Source of the DNA: Spirodela intermedia
Taxonomy: Eukaryota; Streptophyta; Magnoliopsida; Alismatales; Araceae
Reading direction: 5' to 3'
Length of the DNA stretch: 64,000 nucleotides
NCBI GenBank assembly: GCA_902729315.2
Contig: LR746275.1
Coordinates: 746,501-810,500, forward strand
The position numbers and the translations under genes were made by a program. This document shows, piece after piece, positions 13,180 through 25,200 of the stretch. Every line of letters begins with the position of its first letter. The stretch's first letter is position 1. The notes beneath the pieces were generated by a model that made no database searches, was not told the DNA's origin, and worked only from the letters and a program-made list of their open reading frames with translations.

Positions 13180-13877
13180 GATAGTATTTACTTAATGTGA
13201 AAATTTAATTGATCATTTGAGTTTAATGAAAATTTTTGCACTCTGATCTATAGGACTTGTGAGGAGAAATCACTTATTTTGGAAAAAAAGAAAGAACAAT
13301 GTGAAAAATCTAGAATGAAGAGTACACATGAAGGGTGTGAGACATCATTCTCATTGTCGAAAATTATGTATAGAAAAACACTTGCTGCAAAATAAGTGGA
13401 TAAAGTGAAAGCCCTGAAAATGAAGAGTACACATGGAGGGTGTGAGACATCATTCTTATTGTCGAGATTTGTCTACAAGAAAAAATTACTTATCTACTAT
13501 ATATATATATAAAAAGAATGAAGAAATATAGTGTAAACTTCAAAACTCAATCCATCGAAAAAGGGAAAGGTAAGATCAATATTATTCTTGGATGAGTATT
13601 GATAATTGGAGCATCTTGTAAATATATCTATGAGTGAAGAAGTGATAAAGATGTGAATATAAGAAGTGAAGTCTACATTGTTATTCCAAAGAGTGCTTAA
13701 ACATTTAAGTGCCTGACATCATTCTTAAATACCTGATATAAGAATCCAAAGTGTCTAAAGGTGCATCATTTCTAATTATTTTGTTTTTATCTATTGAAAT
13801 ATGATGTTTGAGATTTGTATATTTTTATTTTTATAATTTCATTGCTAAGGGACTAGCAATGATTTAAGTTGGGGATG
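13180..13877 (+). other. 3' UTR of element D, second part, with PPT
   Basis: It continues the D 3' UTR interrupted at 2793. It has the paired 46-bp repeats (starting near 13317 and 13421) and the PPT (AAGTTGGGGATG) at 13866-13877, and runs into the first 17 bases of the D 3' LTR. Confidence 0.85.
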
Positions 13878-13894
13878 TGATAAATCTTCATTAT
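13878..13894 (+). repeat. 17-bp stub of the D 3' LTR
   Basis: TGATAAATCTTCATTAT is the start of an LTR, then sequence switches without a boundary motif into gag-PR coding sequence of element A. The remainder of this LTR is best accounted for by 28427-29829. Confidence 0.75.
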
Positions 13895-14324
13895 AGATTC
13901 TACCAAGGAAATTTTGAAAGAGAGGACAACCATTCCATTTCCTAAAGCTCTAGAGCCTAGACAAAGAAAGAAAAAGGAACACAATGAAGAAATAAAGAAA
14001 ACTTTACAAGATGTGCAAATTAGTCTTCCTTTACTCACTACCATTGAACATATTCCTAAATATGCTAGAGTTTTGAAAGAAATGTGTACACCAAAAAGGA
14101 TACCTAGAGTAGAAAAATTATCTATGCATGCTAGTGTATTATTATTAAATCAATTACCATATAAATTGAGAGATATAGGTGCCCCTTTAATTTCGTGTGA
14201 TATTGGTGGATCCATTTTTCAGAATGCATTACTTGACACTGGTGCTAGTATTAATTTATTACCTGCAAGTATTTGTGATAAATTTAATATTTGTGATCTT
14301 AAACCTTCTACTATTTCCTTATAA
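13895..14324 (+). pseudogene. Gag tail and aspartic protease of element A
   Basis: Encodes the basic linker (PRQRKKKEHNEE), then retropepsin with LLDTGASINLLP and the NICDLKPSTISL end, followed by TAA at 14322-14324. It is nearly identical to the C copy on the opposite strand, including that stop and the lost base shortly after it (14340-14370). Confidence 0.85.
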
Positions 14325-14368
14325 TTTGCTGATAGATCCATAAACCATCCTAAAGGTTTTTAGAAAAT

Positions 14369-14827
14369 GTGATAGTGATAGTTAAAAGGTGTAAATTTCC
14401 AATTTATTTTGTAGTACTAGAAATAGATTTTAATGGACAGTTTTATGATACACCAATCATCCTAAGGAGATCATTTTTGCATACACCAAAGATGAAGATT
14501 TATTTTCCCACATGTATTGTGAAAATTTCATGTGGAGATCAATCAATAGAAATTAAAATTTTTGAGGTATCAAATAATCTTAAGAAATCCCAAGTATATG
14601 ATTGTCATACCATAGATCTTTTAGATAATTTTGATGATCCAGATGTTATTGATGACTGTGTGTTAGAAGAATTAGTGGAAATAGAGAATATAAATTTGGA
14701 AGAAAAGAAAGAAGAAGATCATCTGAATTTAGAGTTGAAACCTCTTCCCTCTAGTTTAAAATATATGTTTTTGGAGGAAAATAATTCATTTCCTATTTTT
14801 ATTACAACTGATTTGAGTGATGAATAG
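14369..14827 (+). pseudogene. PR-RT linker of element A
   Basis: 152-residue open stretch matching the C linker (IVIVKRCKFPIYFVVLEID, then an acidic region). It ends in TAG after SDE, the same stop as in C. Confidence 0.75.
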
Positions 14828-14879
14828 GAAAAAGAATTATTTGATGTACTTCGAAAAAATAAGAAGGCTATGGGCTGAA

Positions 14880-15889
14880 AAATGGACGATCTAAGGGGTA
14901 TTGATATGAGTATATGCATGCATAGTATATATCTAGAGGAGGGGGCTAGAACTAGTAGGGAACCACAACGAAGATTAAATCCTAAAATGATAGAAATTAT
15001 AAAAAAAGAAATTTTAAAATGGTTGGCTACTGATATTATTTATCCTATTTCAGATAGCAAATGGGTTAGTCCTACACAAGTAGTGCCAAAAACAATCAGG
15101 GATCACGATTATAAAAAATGAAAATGGGGATGAAATACAAATAAGATTAACTACCGGTTGGAGGATTTGCATTGATTATAGAAAATTAAATTCAGTTACT
15201 AAAAAAGATCATTTTCCCCTACCATTTACTGATCAAATTCTAGAAAAATTAGCTGGAAAAACTTTTTTGTTTTCTAGATGGATACTCTGGTTATAATCAA
15301 ATTTATATAAACCCTTTAGATCAAGAAAAAATAACTTTCACTTGTCCATTTGGTACTTTTACTTTTAAACGAATGCCTTTTGGTCTATGTAATGCTCCAG
15401 CCACATTTCAAAGATGTATGCTGTCTATTTTTTTTGATATGATTGGAAAATGCATGGAAATTTTTATGAACGATTTTTCGATTTTTGGAGAATCATTTAA
15501 TGAATGCTTAAATCATCTACAGCATGTACTTGAGAAATGCATAGAGAAAAAATTAGTTTTGAGTTGGGAGAAATCACATTTTATGGTTAAAGAGGGAGTT
15601 GTGTTGGGTCATATTGTGAGTGAAAAGGGTTTAGAGGTGGATAGAGCAAAAATTGATATTATATCTAAAATAAAACCTCCAAATTCAATAAAATAGATTA
15701 GATCTTTCTTGGGTCATGTAAGTTATTACAAAAAATTTGTTCAAGATTTTTCGAAAATTTCTGAACCTCTCACCATGCTATTATCTAAAGATGTGTCTTT
15801 TAATTTTGATGAGAAATGTTTTGAGTCTTTTTCTGAAATAAAAAGATTACTTACTGAGGTACCTATTTTACAAGCTCCTAATTGGTCCC
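14880..15889 (+). pseudogene. Reverse transcriptase of element A, interrupted by B
   Basis: RT palm and fingers: MDDLRGIDMS, PISDSKWVSPTQVV, the region around RICIDYRKLNS, MPFGLCNAPATFQRCM and the catalytic loop read as FMNDFSIFGES. The first Asp of the expected FMDD is Asn (AAC at 15469-15471), which would abolish catalysis. A shift after VVPK and another near 15270 break the frame. The sequence is cut at EVPILQAPNWS by element B. Confidence 0.88.
15885..15889. repeat. Target site duplication of B, left copy (GTCCC)
   Basis: GTCCC before the B 5' LTR and again at 23470-23474 after the B 3' LTR. Joining the flanks at this repeat gives the uninterrupted sequence found in element C (complement near 7750-7760). 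Confidence 0.93.
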
Positions 15890-17533
15890 TGATAAGTCTT
15901 CATTATCATGAGTTAATAATTAGTAAACAATATAGTTTTAGCCTTAACTCATGATAAATAGACTTATATTTGTGTTAAAGAATGATTTTTGGTTTTCAAT
16001 TGATTAACGTGAATTTTTGGGTAATTATGTGATTTTATACGATTTTTACAGTCTTACTTTTGAGATAAATGAAGAACAAGAAATAAAAATAAAAATATTG
16101 CAAAAGTGGGGGGTCCTGCCGGCCAACCGGGCTCGCAAGTGGGTCGGAAGCGCAGTCGGCGAGTAAGCCGCGAGCAAGGGCTCGAGCGGCTTGGCTTGGG
16201 GACCGATAGGGCACGCGCGTTCACCACTCCCCTTCCACGTCACTGGTGGCGAGCCGGCTGTGGGGCAAGGAGTGGTCGTACACGCGAGAGAAGTGACTTT
16301 GCTCACAAAGCTAACATTACTATATATTTGCCCAAAAACTCGGCGTACAACCGATGTGGGACTAAACCCCCGTCACACCTTCCTCAGAAGAGGCGGGGCG
16401 ACCGGCGCGGGTTTGAATCCTCCCAAAGTCAAAATTCATATATTTTTATTTGATTATCGCGACTTTCCTACGGATCGCCGGTGAAGGATTAAGCAACGAG
16501 AGTCGCTGGATCATCGGCGAAAATCTCATCAACGCAATTCGCGGAGCATTGCTACTAAAATTGCTGAACGATTCCAATTAAAAGGATCGCGAATCCATCG
16601 AGTAAATCATCTCCGATTGATCAACGAACAAGCCGTTGTCAGGAAGAGGACGATCCGCCAGGAGACCAGTCGCCACCTCTTGAGAGTGTACCAGATACGA
16701 TGAAGAGCCTCCTCTTGCTGTGCGGACCTGAGGATGAAGCTCCCTAACACGCGCCCCACCTCCATCCAGCTCCTCTCTGTCGCGTGACAGCCGCCAGAAA
16801 GCCGCAAAGTCGCCGTTTTTCCGCTCCGCCGGGTGACAGCCGCTGAAGACAATTCGACGACCCACTTCATTGATCTCTAGACTTCGCGAGAAGATCTAGA
16901 GATTGCCCATGTCGTCTTTGTCCAAGGAGAGCCTTCGAGGCCGTGGACACTACACGACGATCCTCCCGAACGCTCAAGATTCCGGTGCATCGCTGACGCA
17001 TCGCCGTCGCGAAACTGGAACTCTATTTTCCTACTTTCAGTTTAATTTACGCTTCATTTAGTGATACTTTGTATGATTTTAATTTACCAAACTATACTTC
17101 GTTCAATTCCGATTCTTTCGGCTTTTACAGATCTTAATTTGATTAATTAAGTCGTTTGTAATCGCTTACGTAAGAATCGCCGGACGGAACTCTGTTTCCG
17201 CCTGATTCGTGTTTGCTGGGCGCTGATGTCATCCTAACGTCCGCACCCTTATTTCCTTTTTTTCGTGAATTTTAAATATATTTCCTTTTTATTTCCTAGT
17301 ATGAAATTCGTAAGAAAATTGTATTTGTTGAGAAAAATTCTGAATAATTACCAGATATTATATTACATCCCTGTGATTCACCTGGAAAATTACCGCTATT
17401 TTTGGAATTTTTATTGAATTATAATTGATATATTTATTTAGAAATACTTCTAAAAATCCGAAAAAATTTGTATTTTCTAGTTTTATAAATTTTATATTTG
17501 CGTGATTTAATATACAACGACTGAGTCACGTCA
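15890..17533 (+). repeat. 5' LTR of element B
   Basis: TGATAAGTC to GAGTCACGTCA, 1644 bp. The terminal hairpin arms, a TATATAT near 16321 and the GC-rich central block are present. Confidence 0.93.
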
Positions 17534-17538
17534 AATTT

Positions 17539-17556
17539 TGGCGCCGTTGCTGGGGA
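17539..17556 (+). promoter_or_regulatory. Primer binding site of B
   Basis: TGGCGCCGTTGCTGGGGA, five bases after the LTR, with one mismatch to the plant tRNA-Asp complement (C to T at 17551). Confidence 0.88.
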
Positions 17557-17748
17557 TGTATTGCATAATATTTAGTATTTTTCTATTTTTCTCTTAGAGT
17601 ACACAAAAAAAAAAACTTTACTCTTGTTTTATTTTCTTTTTGCCGATTTTTATTAGAAAAAGGGAACGAAAAGAAGCACGGCAAGGACTGGAGCATCCTG
17701 AAGGAGGGTAACAGTTACTAACTTTTTCCCTCGAATTTATTGATTTTT

Positions 17749-20246
17749 ATGCATGGTAGAAGATCCTTGCATCCAAGGCTAGAAAATCCTTTCATTATTT
17801 CATTCAAAAATAAAAATCCAAAAGAAAAATTAATTTTGATGGATCCTGAAGGAAGTACAGGTCAAACTGAGAACAATCCTATGGCCATGAAAAATCATTA
17901 TATCCCTGATTCATTTCAAAGAGCATCCAATATTAGAGTCCCATTAGCACCCACTGTTAAATTCGAAATAAATCCAGGAATTTTTCAAATGCTCCCTAAT
18001 TTTCATGGATTGCCTTTAGAGGAACCTCATCAGCACTTGGAAAAATTTCATATGGTCTGTGATTTAGTTAATCTCCCTCAAGTTACACCGGAAATTATTA
18101 AGATGAAATTATTCCCTCATACACTTAGGGACAAAGCTAGTCATTGGCTATCCACATTAGATAGAGAATTAACTAGCTGGAAAGATATAGAACAGGCCTT
18201 TCTTCGAAAATTTTATCCCTTAGGAAAAACTCAAAATATGAGAAAACATATATGGAGTTTTTCTCAAAGACCAGGAGAAACTTTGCATGAGACATAGGAA
18301 AAATTCAAAGATTTACTTAGAAAGTGTCCTCATCATGCTATACCCAAGTGGCAGCTCAATAGAATTTTTTATGATGGATTATTAGAACAACATAGAAATA
18401 TGGTTGATTCTATATGTGGAGGAGCTTTTATGGAGAAAACTCCTGATGAGATTTACAATCTTTATGAGAATTTAAGTGAAAATTCTAGAGATCAAGCCTC
18501 TTTTGAATTATATGACAAGGAAATGAAGAGAGAAATTTATGAATTGTATCATGATGATAATTCTAAACTTAGAAATGAGGTTAATCAGATTAATCAAATA
18601 TTAGAAAAACTTGATTTACTTATTGACAATATTACAAAGCCTCTTAACCCTCAACTTAATTCAAAAAGTACACGTCATATGTATGGTGAAAATGATCATT
18701 TCGAATTTCAATATCATCCTAGGCAAGAACAAGTGCAAGTACCTCACGATTTTAGTAAAAATTGGAAATATTTTTCTAATTCCTATAATCCTAATTGGGG
18801 GAATAATTTTTCGTGGAGAAACCCAAATAATATTCAAAATCCAGAAGCACTTAGACCCAATTCAAACTCTGAATTTCATCCAAAACAAGAAAATAGATTT
18901 CAGAAAAATCAGCCCTCTCAAACCCAACCTGATGTTATGGAAATGATGCAGCAAATGAGCCAAATGATGCAACAAACTATGAATCAAATGATGCAACAAA
19001 TTATGAATCAAATGATGCTTCATCAGAAACAAATTATAGAGGCTCTTGAGAATAAGAGAGAAGAGGGATAGCTACCTCGTCAGCCCATAGAAAATTCAGA
19101 AAACTGTCCAACAGTAAGATTTCAACAAGAAGAGTCTAGCTGGATAAATTTTAAAAAAAACCCACGAAATGAAAATGTTAGGACAGTGAATATATTGAGT
19201 GAAAATATTTTACCTGATCCTTATTTCTAATTATTAGAAGAAATTGATGATCCATTAGAAGTAAATGAGAATATTAAGGCCAAAAATGTAGTAGTAGAAA
19301 ATTTGAATAAAATCATTTATTGCTCACAATTGATGAATGAATATAGTGAGGATGATGAGGAGAAAGAACCCTTAGATGAAGAAACAGCAACTGATCATAG
19401 AAAAATCATCCAAATTTTAGTAGAAGGGAGTAAGGACAGAAATGAAGAAAAATATATTTGAAGTGAGGAAAAATCAATTGATTTAGGAGATGTAAGAGAC
19501 GAAATTAATGAATCTAATCATAATTTTGCAGCCATGGATGTTGATTGTGAGGATGATGATGTATATCATATACCAAAATTTAAAGATAGCTCTTGGGAAG
19601 ATGAAGAATTTGATGAGTTGAGAAACGAAAAGCTAGAAAAAGAATTGATTGAACTAATGGGAACAAGCGAAAATAATAGATATGAATATAGAGATAATTT
19701 TGGAGGAGAAAATTTGAATTTTACTGAATTCATTAGATCTGAGATTAAAGAAGACAATCCTTCCATCCTTCAAAACCCACAGCCCATTAGAATTATTTCT
19801 AAGCTTGAAAATTTTCACTCCTCGCAAATTGAACAAATATGTATGGAAGATAAAATGGAGCAGGGGAAGATTATGCAGATAAAAGAAAACATTAAGAAAT
19901 GGGTGAGTGGAAAAATTAGAGATACCAATTTAGATGAAAAAAATTTAGATTGGGAAAAAGCTAATCTGAAAATTATATGGCCTGATCACATTTTATGGTT
20001 TATTAATAGAAAGTATTTATTAATGAATGAGAGCCTAACAAAACAAGATAGAAATAAGGAAAGATTCTTTTCAAAATGGAAATATTATTTTTGGGAAAAA
20101 ATTGTTAATTTCCATTTTTTTTTGGTGAAAGTATGTCAAGGTATATATATGAAGTATATGAATTTATGCTAAATCTGAAAAAGAATATCATGAAACTTAC
20201 CTTGGGATACAAATATATTTTGATGGCCATAGATCATCTTATATGA
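17749..20246 (+). pseudogene. Gag with unknown C-terminal module, element B
   Basis: Start ATG at 17749 (MHGRRSLHP) as in H. Retrotrans_gag capsid region (LFPHTLRDKASHWLS, QAFLRKFYPLG, WSFSQRPGETLHET) then TAG at 18295-18297 in place of Trp. It continues through the Met/Gln-rich tract (stop at 19069) and the acidic module. A segment around the zinc-knuckle position is missing relative to H (near 18711). A frameshift near 20120-20135 garbles the last 40 residues. Natural end TGA at 20244-20246. Confidence 0.88.
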
Positions 20247-21835
20247 TAGAAGAGCTGTCCAGCTGGAGACATTAAATTCAGCGCTGCATGGGAGGCAACC
20301 CATGGTTTTATTTCATTCTGTTTGAATTTTTTTAAGCTCTGTTTTTCTTAGAATTTCGTAGTACTTGTTTTTGTATTTGTTTTTCTTTCAAAAAAGTGCA
20401 GGAGGAGGAGTGTAAGATGAAGTGGAAAATTAAAAACGAGGTTGAGGTGATGTCTTTCAGAGCTTCATCATTTATGAAAATATTTTTAATGCTTAACTTT
20501 GCAGATATGCATGCTTCACTTGAAAATTATATTTTCTGCATATTCTATTTTGAGTGTTCTGTGTCATTGAGGACAATGTCATTTTTTAAGTTGGGGGGTG
20601 AAGTATTCATTATTAATTTATGCTGTAGGACGACTAAGAACATGTGTTTGCATTTTATTCAACTTAGAACAGCAACTTAAAAAAAAAAAAAAAAAAAAAT
20701 TTGGAAAAATTGCAACATCTATTTTCTGGTTTTCTGTCAGAAACAACAAACTGTCAAAAACAGCAGACAAAAAACAGCCCGAAATTTGAAATTCTAGAAG
20801 ACCTTTTCTCACATTTCAATCCCCTAGATATATATTACTGAAATTCGAAATTACAGCTATAAAGAAGATAGTTTTGATTTATTTTTGACAAATTTATTGC
20901 TGCTAAAAATAGAACTGAAAACAGAAAACGGAATTGTCAGAACTATCTAATTTACAAATTCCTTACATCATATTACATGCATGAAAAATTAAATCAATTA
21001 GATTGATTGATACCAAAAGATACTAGGAAGATTATTATTGAGTCAAAAGAATGATCTAGTAGCATAAAATGTTGGAATACTCCTTGGATACATGATAGAT
21101 AACATGGATTTGATTTTACAGATTTTCACTTCATGATCTTGATGGATAGTACTTAATTGATGTGAAAATTTGATTGATCATTTGAGTTTAATGGAGATTT
21201 TTGCACCCTGATCTATAAGACTTGTGAGGAGAAATCACTTATTTTGAAAAAAAAAAAGAGAGTAAGGTGAAAAATCTAGAAATGAAGAGTACACATGGAG
21301 GGTGTGAGACATCATTCTCATTGTCGAAAATCGTGCATAGAAAAACACTTGCTGAAAAATAAGTGGATAAAGTGAAAGCCCTGAAAATGAAGAGTACACA
21401 TGGAGGGTGTGAGACATCATTCTTATTGTCGAAATTTGTCTACAGGAAAAGCTACTTATCCACTATATATATAAAAAAAAAAAAAGAAGGAAGAAATATA
21501 GTGCAAACTTCAAAAATCAAGTCATAGAAAAAGGGAAATGTAAGATCAACATTATTCTTGGATGAGTATTGATAATTGGAACATCTTGTAAATACATCTA
21601 TGAGTGAAGAAGTGATAAAGATGTGAATAGAAGAAGTGAAGTCTAGATTGTTATTCCAAGGAGTGTTTAAACATTTAAGTGCTTGGCATCATTCTTAAAT
21701 ACTTGATATAAGAATCCAAAGTGTTTAACGGTGCATCATTTCTAATTATTATTTTTTTCTGTATTGAAATATGATGTTTGAGATTTGTAAAATTTTATTT
21801 TCGTAATTCCATTGCTAAGGGACTAGCAATGATTT
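20247..21835 (+). other. 3' UTR of element B
   Basis: Stem-loop CATGGG-aggcaa-CCCATG at 20287-20304, internal polypurine-like AAGTTGGGGGGTG at 20588-20600, long A-run at 20680-20699, and the paired 46-bp repeats (first near 21283, second near 21387). No ORF here is supported. Confidence 0.8.
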
Positions 21836-21848
21836 AAGTTGGGGGGTG
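21836..21848 (+). promoter_or_regulatory. Polypurine tract of B
   Basis: AAGTTGGGGGGTG directly before the 3' LTR; the expected second-strand primer. Confidence 0.88.
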
Positions 21849-23469
21849 TGATAAGTCTTCATTATCATGAGTTAATAATTAGTAAATAATATAGTTTTAG
21901 CCTTAACTCATGATAAATAGACTTATATTTGTGTTAAAGAATGATTTTTGGTTTTCAATTGATTAACGTGAATTTTTGGGTAATTATGTGATTTTATACA
22001 ATTTTTACAGTCTTACTTTTGAGATAAATGAAGAACAAGAAATAAAAATAAAAATATTGCAAAAATGGGGGGACACGCCGGCCAGCCGTGCCTGCAAGTG
22101 GGTCGGAAGCGCAGTCGGGGAGTAAGCCGCGAGTAGGGGCTCGAGCGGCTTGGCTTGGGGACTGACAGGGCACACATATGCCACTCCCCTTCCACGTCAC
22201 CGGTGGCCAGCTGGTTGTGGGGCAAGGAGTGGTCATACACGCGAGAGAAGGGACTTTGCTCACAAAGCTAACATTACTATATATTCGCCCGAAAAATCAG
22301 CGTACAACCAATGTGGGACTAAACCCCCGTCACACCTTCCTCAGAAGAGGCAGGGCAACCGGCACGGGTTCGAATCCTTCCAAAGTCAAAATTCATATAT
22401 TTTTATTTGATTATCGCGACTTTCCTGCAGATCGCCGGTGAAGGATTCAGCAATGAGAATCGCTGGATCATCGGCGAAAATCTCATCAACGCGATTCGCG
22501 GAGCATTGCTACTAAAATTGCTGAACGATTCACGATAAAAGGATTGTGAATCCATCGAGTAAATCATCTCCGATTGATCGACGAACAAGCCGTCGTCGGG
22601 AAGAGGACAATCCGCCAGGAGACCAGTCGCCACCTCTTGAGAGCGTACCAGATGCGATGAAGAGCCTCCTCTTGCTGCGCGGACCTGAGGATGAAGCTCC
22701 CTAACATGCGCCCCACCTCCATCCAGCTCCTCTCCATCGAGTGACAGCTGCCGGAGAGCCGCAAAGTCGCCGTTTTTCCGCTCCGCCTAGTGACAGCCAC
22801 CGGAGATGATTTGATGACCCACTTCATTGATCTCTAGACTTTAGCGAGAAGATCTAGAGATTGCCCATGTCGTCTTTGTCCAAGGAGAGCCTTCGACGAT
22901 CCTCCCGAATGCTTAGGATTCCGGTGCATCGCCGATGCTTTGCCGTCGTGGCGCCGGAACTCTATTTTCCTGCTTTCAATTTAATTTACGCTTCATTTAG
23001 TGATACTTTGTTGATTTTAATTTACCAAACTATACTTTGTTCAATTCCGATTCTTCTGGCTTTTACAGATCTTAATTTGATTAATTAAGTCGTCTATAAT
23101 CGCTTACGTAAGAATCGCCGGACGGAACTCTATTTCCGCCTGATTCGCGTTCGTCGGGCGCTGACGTCATCCTAACGTCCGTACCCTTATTTCCTTTTTT
23201 TCGTAAATTTTAAATATATTTCCTTTTTATTTCCTAGTATAAAATTCGTAAAAAAATCGTACTCATTGAGAAAAATTCTGAATAATTACCAGATATTATA
23301 TTACATCCTTGTGATCAACCTGGAAAATTACCGCTATTTTTGGAATTTTTATTGAATTATAATTGATATATTTATTTAGAAATACTTCTAAATATCTGAA
23401 AATTCGTATTTTCTAGTTTTATAAATTTTCTATTTGCATGATTTAATATACAACGACTGAGTCACGTCA
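21849..23469 (+). repeat. 3' LTR of element B
   Basis: TGATAAGTC to GAGTCACGTCA, 1621 bp, closely matching the 5' LTR apart from small indels. A perfect pol III B-box-like GGTTCGAATCC lies at 22377-22387. Confidence 0.93.
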
Positions 23470-23910
23470 GTCCCTTTCCTTTGAAATAATGTGTGATGCA
23501 TCGAATTATGTAGTGGAGGCTGTTCTAGGACAAACAAAAGTGTCAAAACCCATAATAGTTTCATATGCTAGTAAAACTATATCCAATGCTCAATTAAATT
23601 ATACCATGACTGAAAAAGAGTTGTTAGTTGTAGTATTTTCGTTAGAAAGGTTTAGATCATATATTTTATGAACTAAAATTATTATTTATACTGATCATAC
23701 AACATTAAAATATCTGTTAAATAAGAAAGATGCAAAGCCACATTTATTAAGATGGATTTTACTGTTGCAAGAATTTGACTTAGAAATAAAAGATAAAAAA
23801 GGTTTTGAGAATGTTGTTGCTGACCATCTTTCTAGATTAAGTGATATAAGAATAAATGCAGCACCTTTACAAGACGCATTTCCAAATGAATAATTGATGG
23901 CAGCTCAACA
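23470..23910 (+). pseudogene. RNase H of element A
   Basis: [42 protein letters not shown] and [11 protein letters not shown] are visible. TGA at 23669-23671 (SYIL followed by stop, Gly codon in U) and TAA at 23891 break the frame. Confidence 0.85.
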
Positions 23911-25200
23911 TCAACCATCACCATGGTATGCACATATTGTTAATTTTCTAGTTTCTAGAAAAACTCCAGAATAATGAGATAAGAATAGAAAACATCATTT
24001 CTTTTCTAAGATTATAAATTACTTTGGACATGATCCTGATTTATATTACTTGGGCAATGATCAAATTTTAAGGAGATGCATTCCTAAAGAAGAATATCAT
24101 AGCATTATTAACATGTGTCATTCATTTAACTATGGAGGACATTTCTCTGGACAAAAAACAGCTGTAAAAATTTTTCAGTATGGTTTTTATTGGCCTACAA
24201 TCATTAGAGATTCTATAGAATTTAGTAGAACATGTATTTCATGCCAATCTATAGGTAACATGAGTAAAAAAGATGAAATGCCCATGAGTAACATGTTAGT
24301 AGTCGAAATTTTTGATGTATGGGGAATAGATTTCATGGGTCCCTTCCCATCAGCTGAAAAATATGAATATATTTTGCTTGCTGTTGATTATGTGTCGAAG
24401 TGGTGAAAGCTATTCCTACTAAAACTAATGATCATAAAATCATGATGAAATTTATGCAGGAATTTTTTTTTTCGAGATTTGGATGTCCTAAAGTGGGAGG
24501 AACACATTTTACAAATAAACATTTCAGGGAACTGTTGAAAAAGAATGGAGTAGATCATAGAGTAGCCACTCTATATCGTCCCCAAACAAATGGGTAAGCT
24601 GAAGTAGCAAATAGGGAAATTTAGAGAATTTTGAGAAATATAGTTGAACTAGATAGGAAAGATTGACCCATGAAATTACAAGATGCATTATGGGCTTATA
24701 GAACAACTTATAAAAATCCCATAGGTATGTCCCCATTTCGTCTTATTTTTGGAAAGCCATGTCATCTTCCTATGGAAATAGAGCATAAAGTATTATGGGT
24801 TAAAAAAATATTATGTATGGATGAAAAATCAGTTGGTGGGCATAGAATTTTTCAGCTACATGAACTAGAGGAGTTGAGGAATGAAGCTTATGAAAATCAT
24901 AGAATATATAAAGAAAAAACTAAAACTTTTCATGATAAATATATTAGCAGAAAAAAATTTGATGTTGGACAAAAAGTGTGGTTATATGATTCTAGGCTGA
25001 AATTATTCTGAGGAAAATTAAAATAAAAATGTAAAGGGTCTTATGTGGTGGAAGAGACATATGACCATGGGGCTATAATGATGAAAGATCCTCAAAGTGA
25101 TCATAACTTTAAGGTAAATGGACAACAACTTAAACATTAAATAGAACATGAACGCCTTACAGAAAAAAATAAATTATTATTAAAAGAAATTCAAGAGTAA
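23911..25200 (+). pseudogene. Integrase of element A
   Basis: HHCC-like region ([18 protein letters not shown] with later CISCQSIG), core with [12 protein letters not shown] (first catalytic Asp) and a degraded second part. Around 24478-24500 the stretch carrying the second catalytic Asp is shortened, TAA replaces Gln in NGQAE at 24595, and further stops follow. The C-terminal segment [19 protein letters not shown] is visible, then TGA. The natural end, TAA at 25198-25200, matches the U and C pol ends. Inactive. Confidence 0.87.

Larger units (their letters stand above)
13895..15889 (+). mobile_element. Element A, first segment (gag tail to RT), 5' truncated
   Basis: Plus-strand pol-bearing element that lost its 5' LTR, PBS and most of gag by a deletion ending here. 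Coding order is gag tail, PR, linker, RT. It is split at 15889 by insertion of element B and resumes at 23470. Confidence 0.88.
15890..23469 (+). mobile_element. Element B: complete pol-less gypsy derivative (TR-GAG-like)
   Basis: 7580 bp with two LTRs, PBS, PPT and a 5-bp target duplication, but no PR, RT, RNaseH or INT. The single long coding region is gag with the same unrecognised C-terminal module as H, D and F. It inserted into the RT/RNaseH part of A. Gag has several stops, so B is itself inactive now, yet it transposed as a pol-less unit, which the TSD proves. Confidence 0.93.

Noticed and set aside
13500-13511. TATATATATATA as a promoter
   Set aside because: A variable TA-repeat inside the 3' UTR that differs in length in every copy; no conserved context.
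16046-16306. Many 60-110 codon frames in the first 500 bp of the LTRs
   Set aside because: Shadows of the GC-rich LTR block, with composition-driven openness and no conservation of start or stop between copies.
20680-20699. A-run as a poly(A) tail of a processed retrogene or LINE
   Set aside because: It sits at the same place as short A-rich tracts in the other 3' UTRs and has no retrogene body or target duplication; expansion of a homopolymer is enough.
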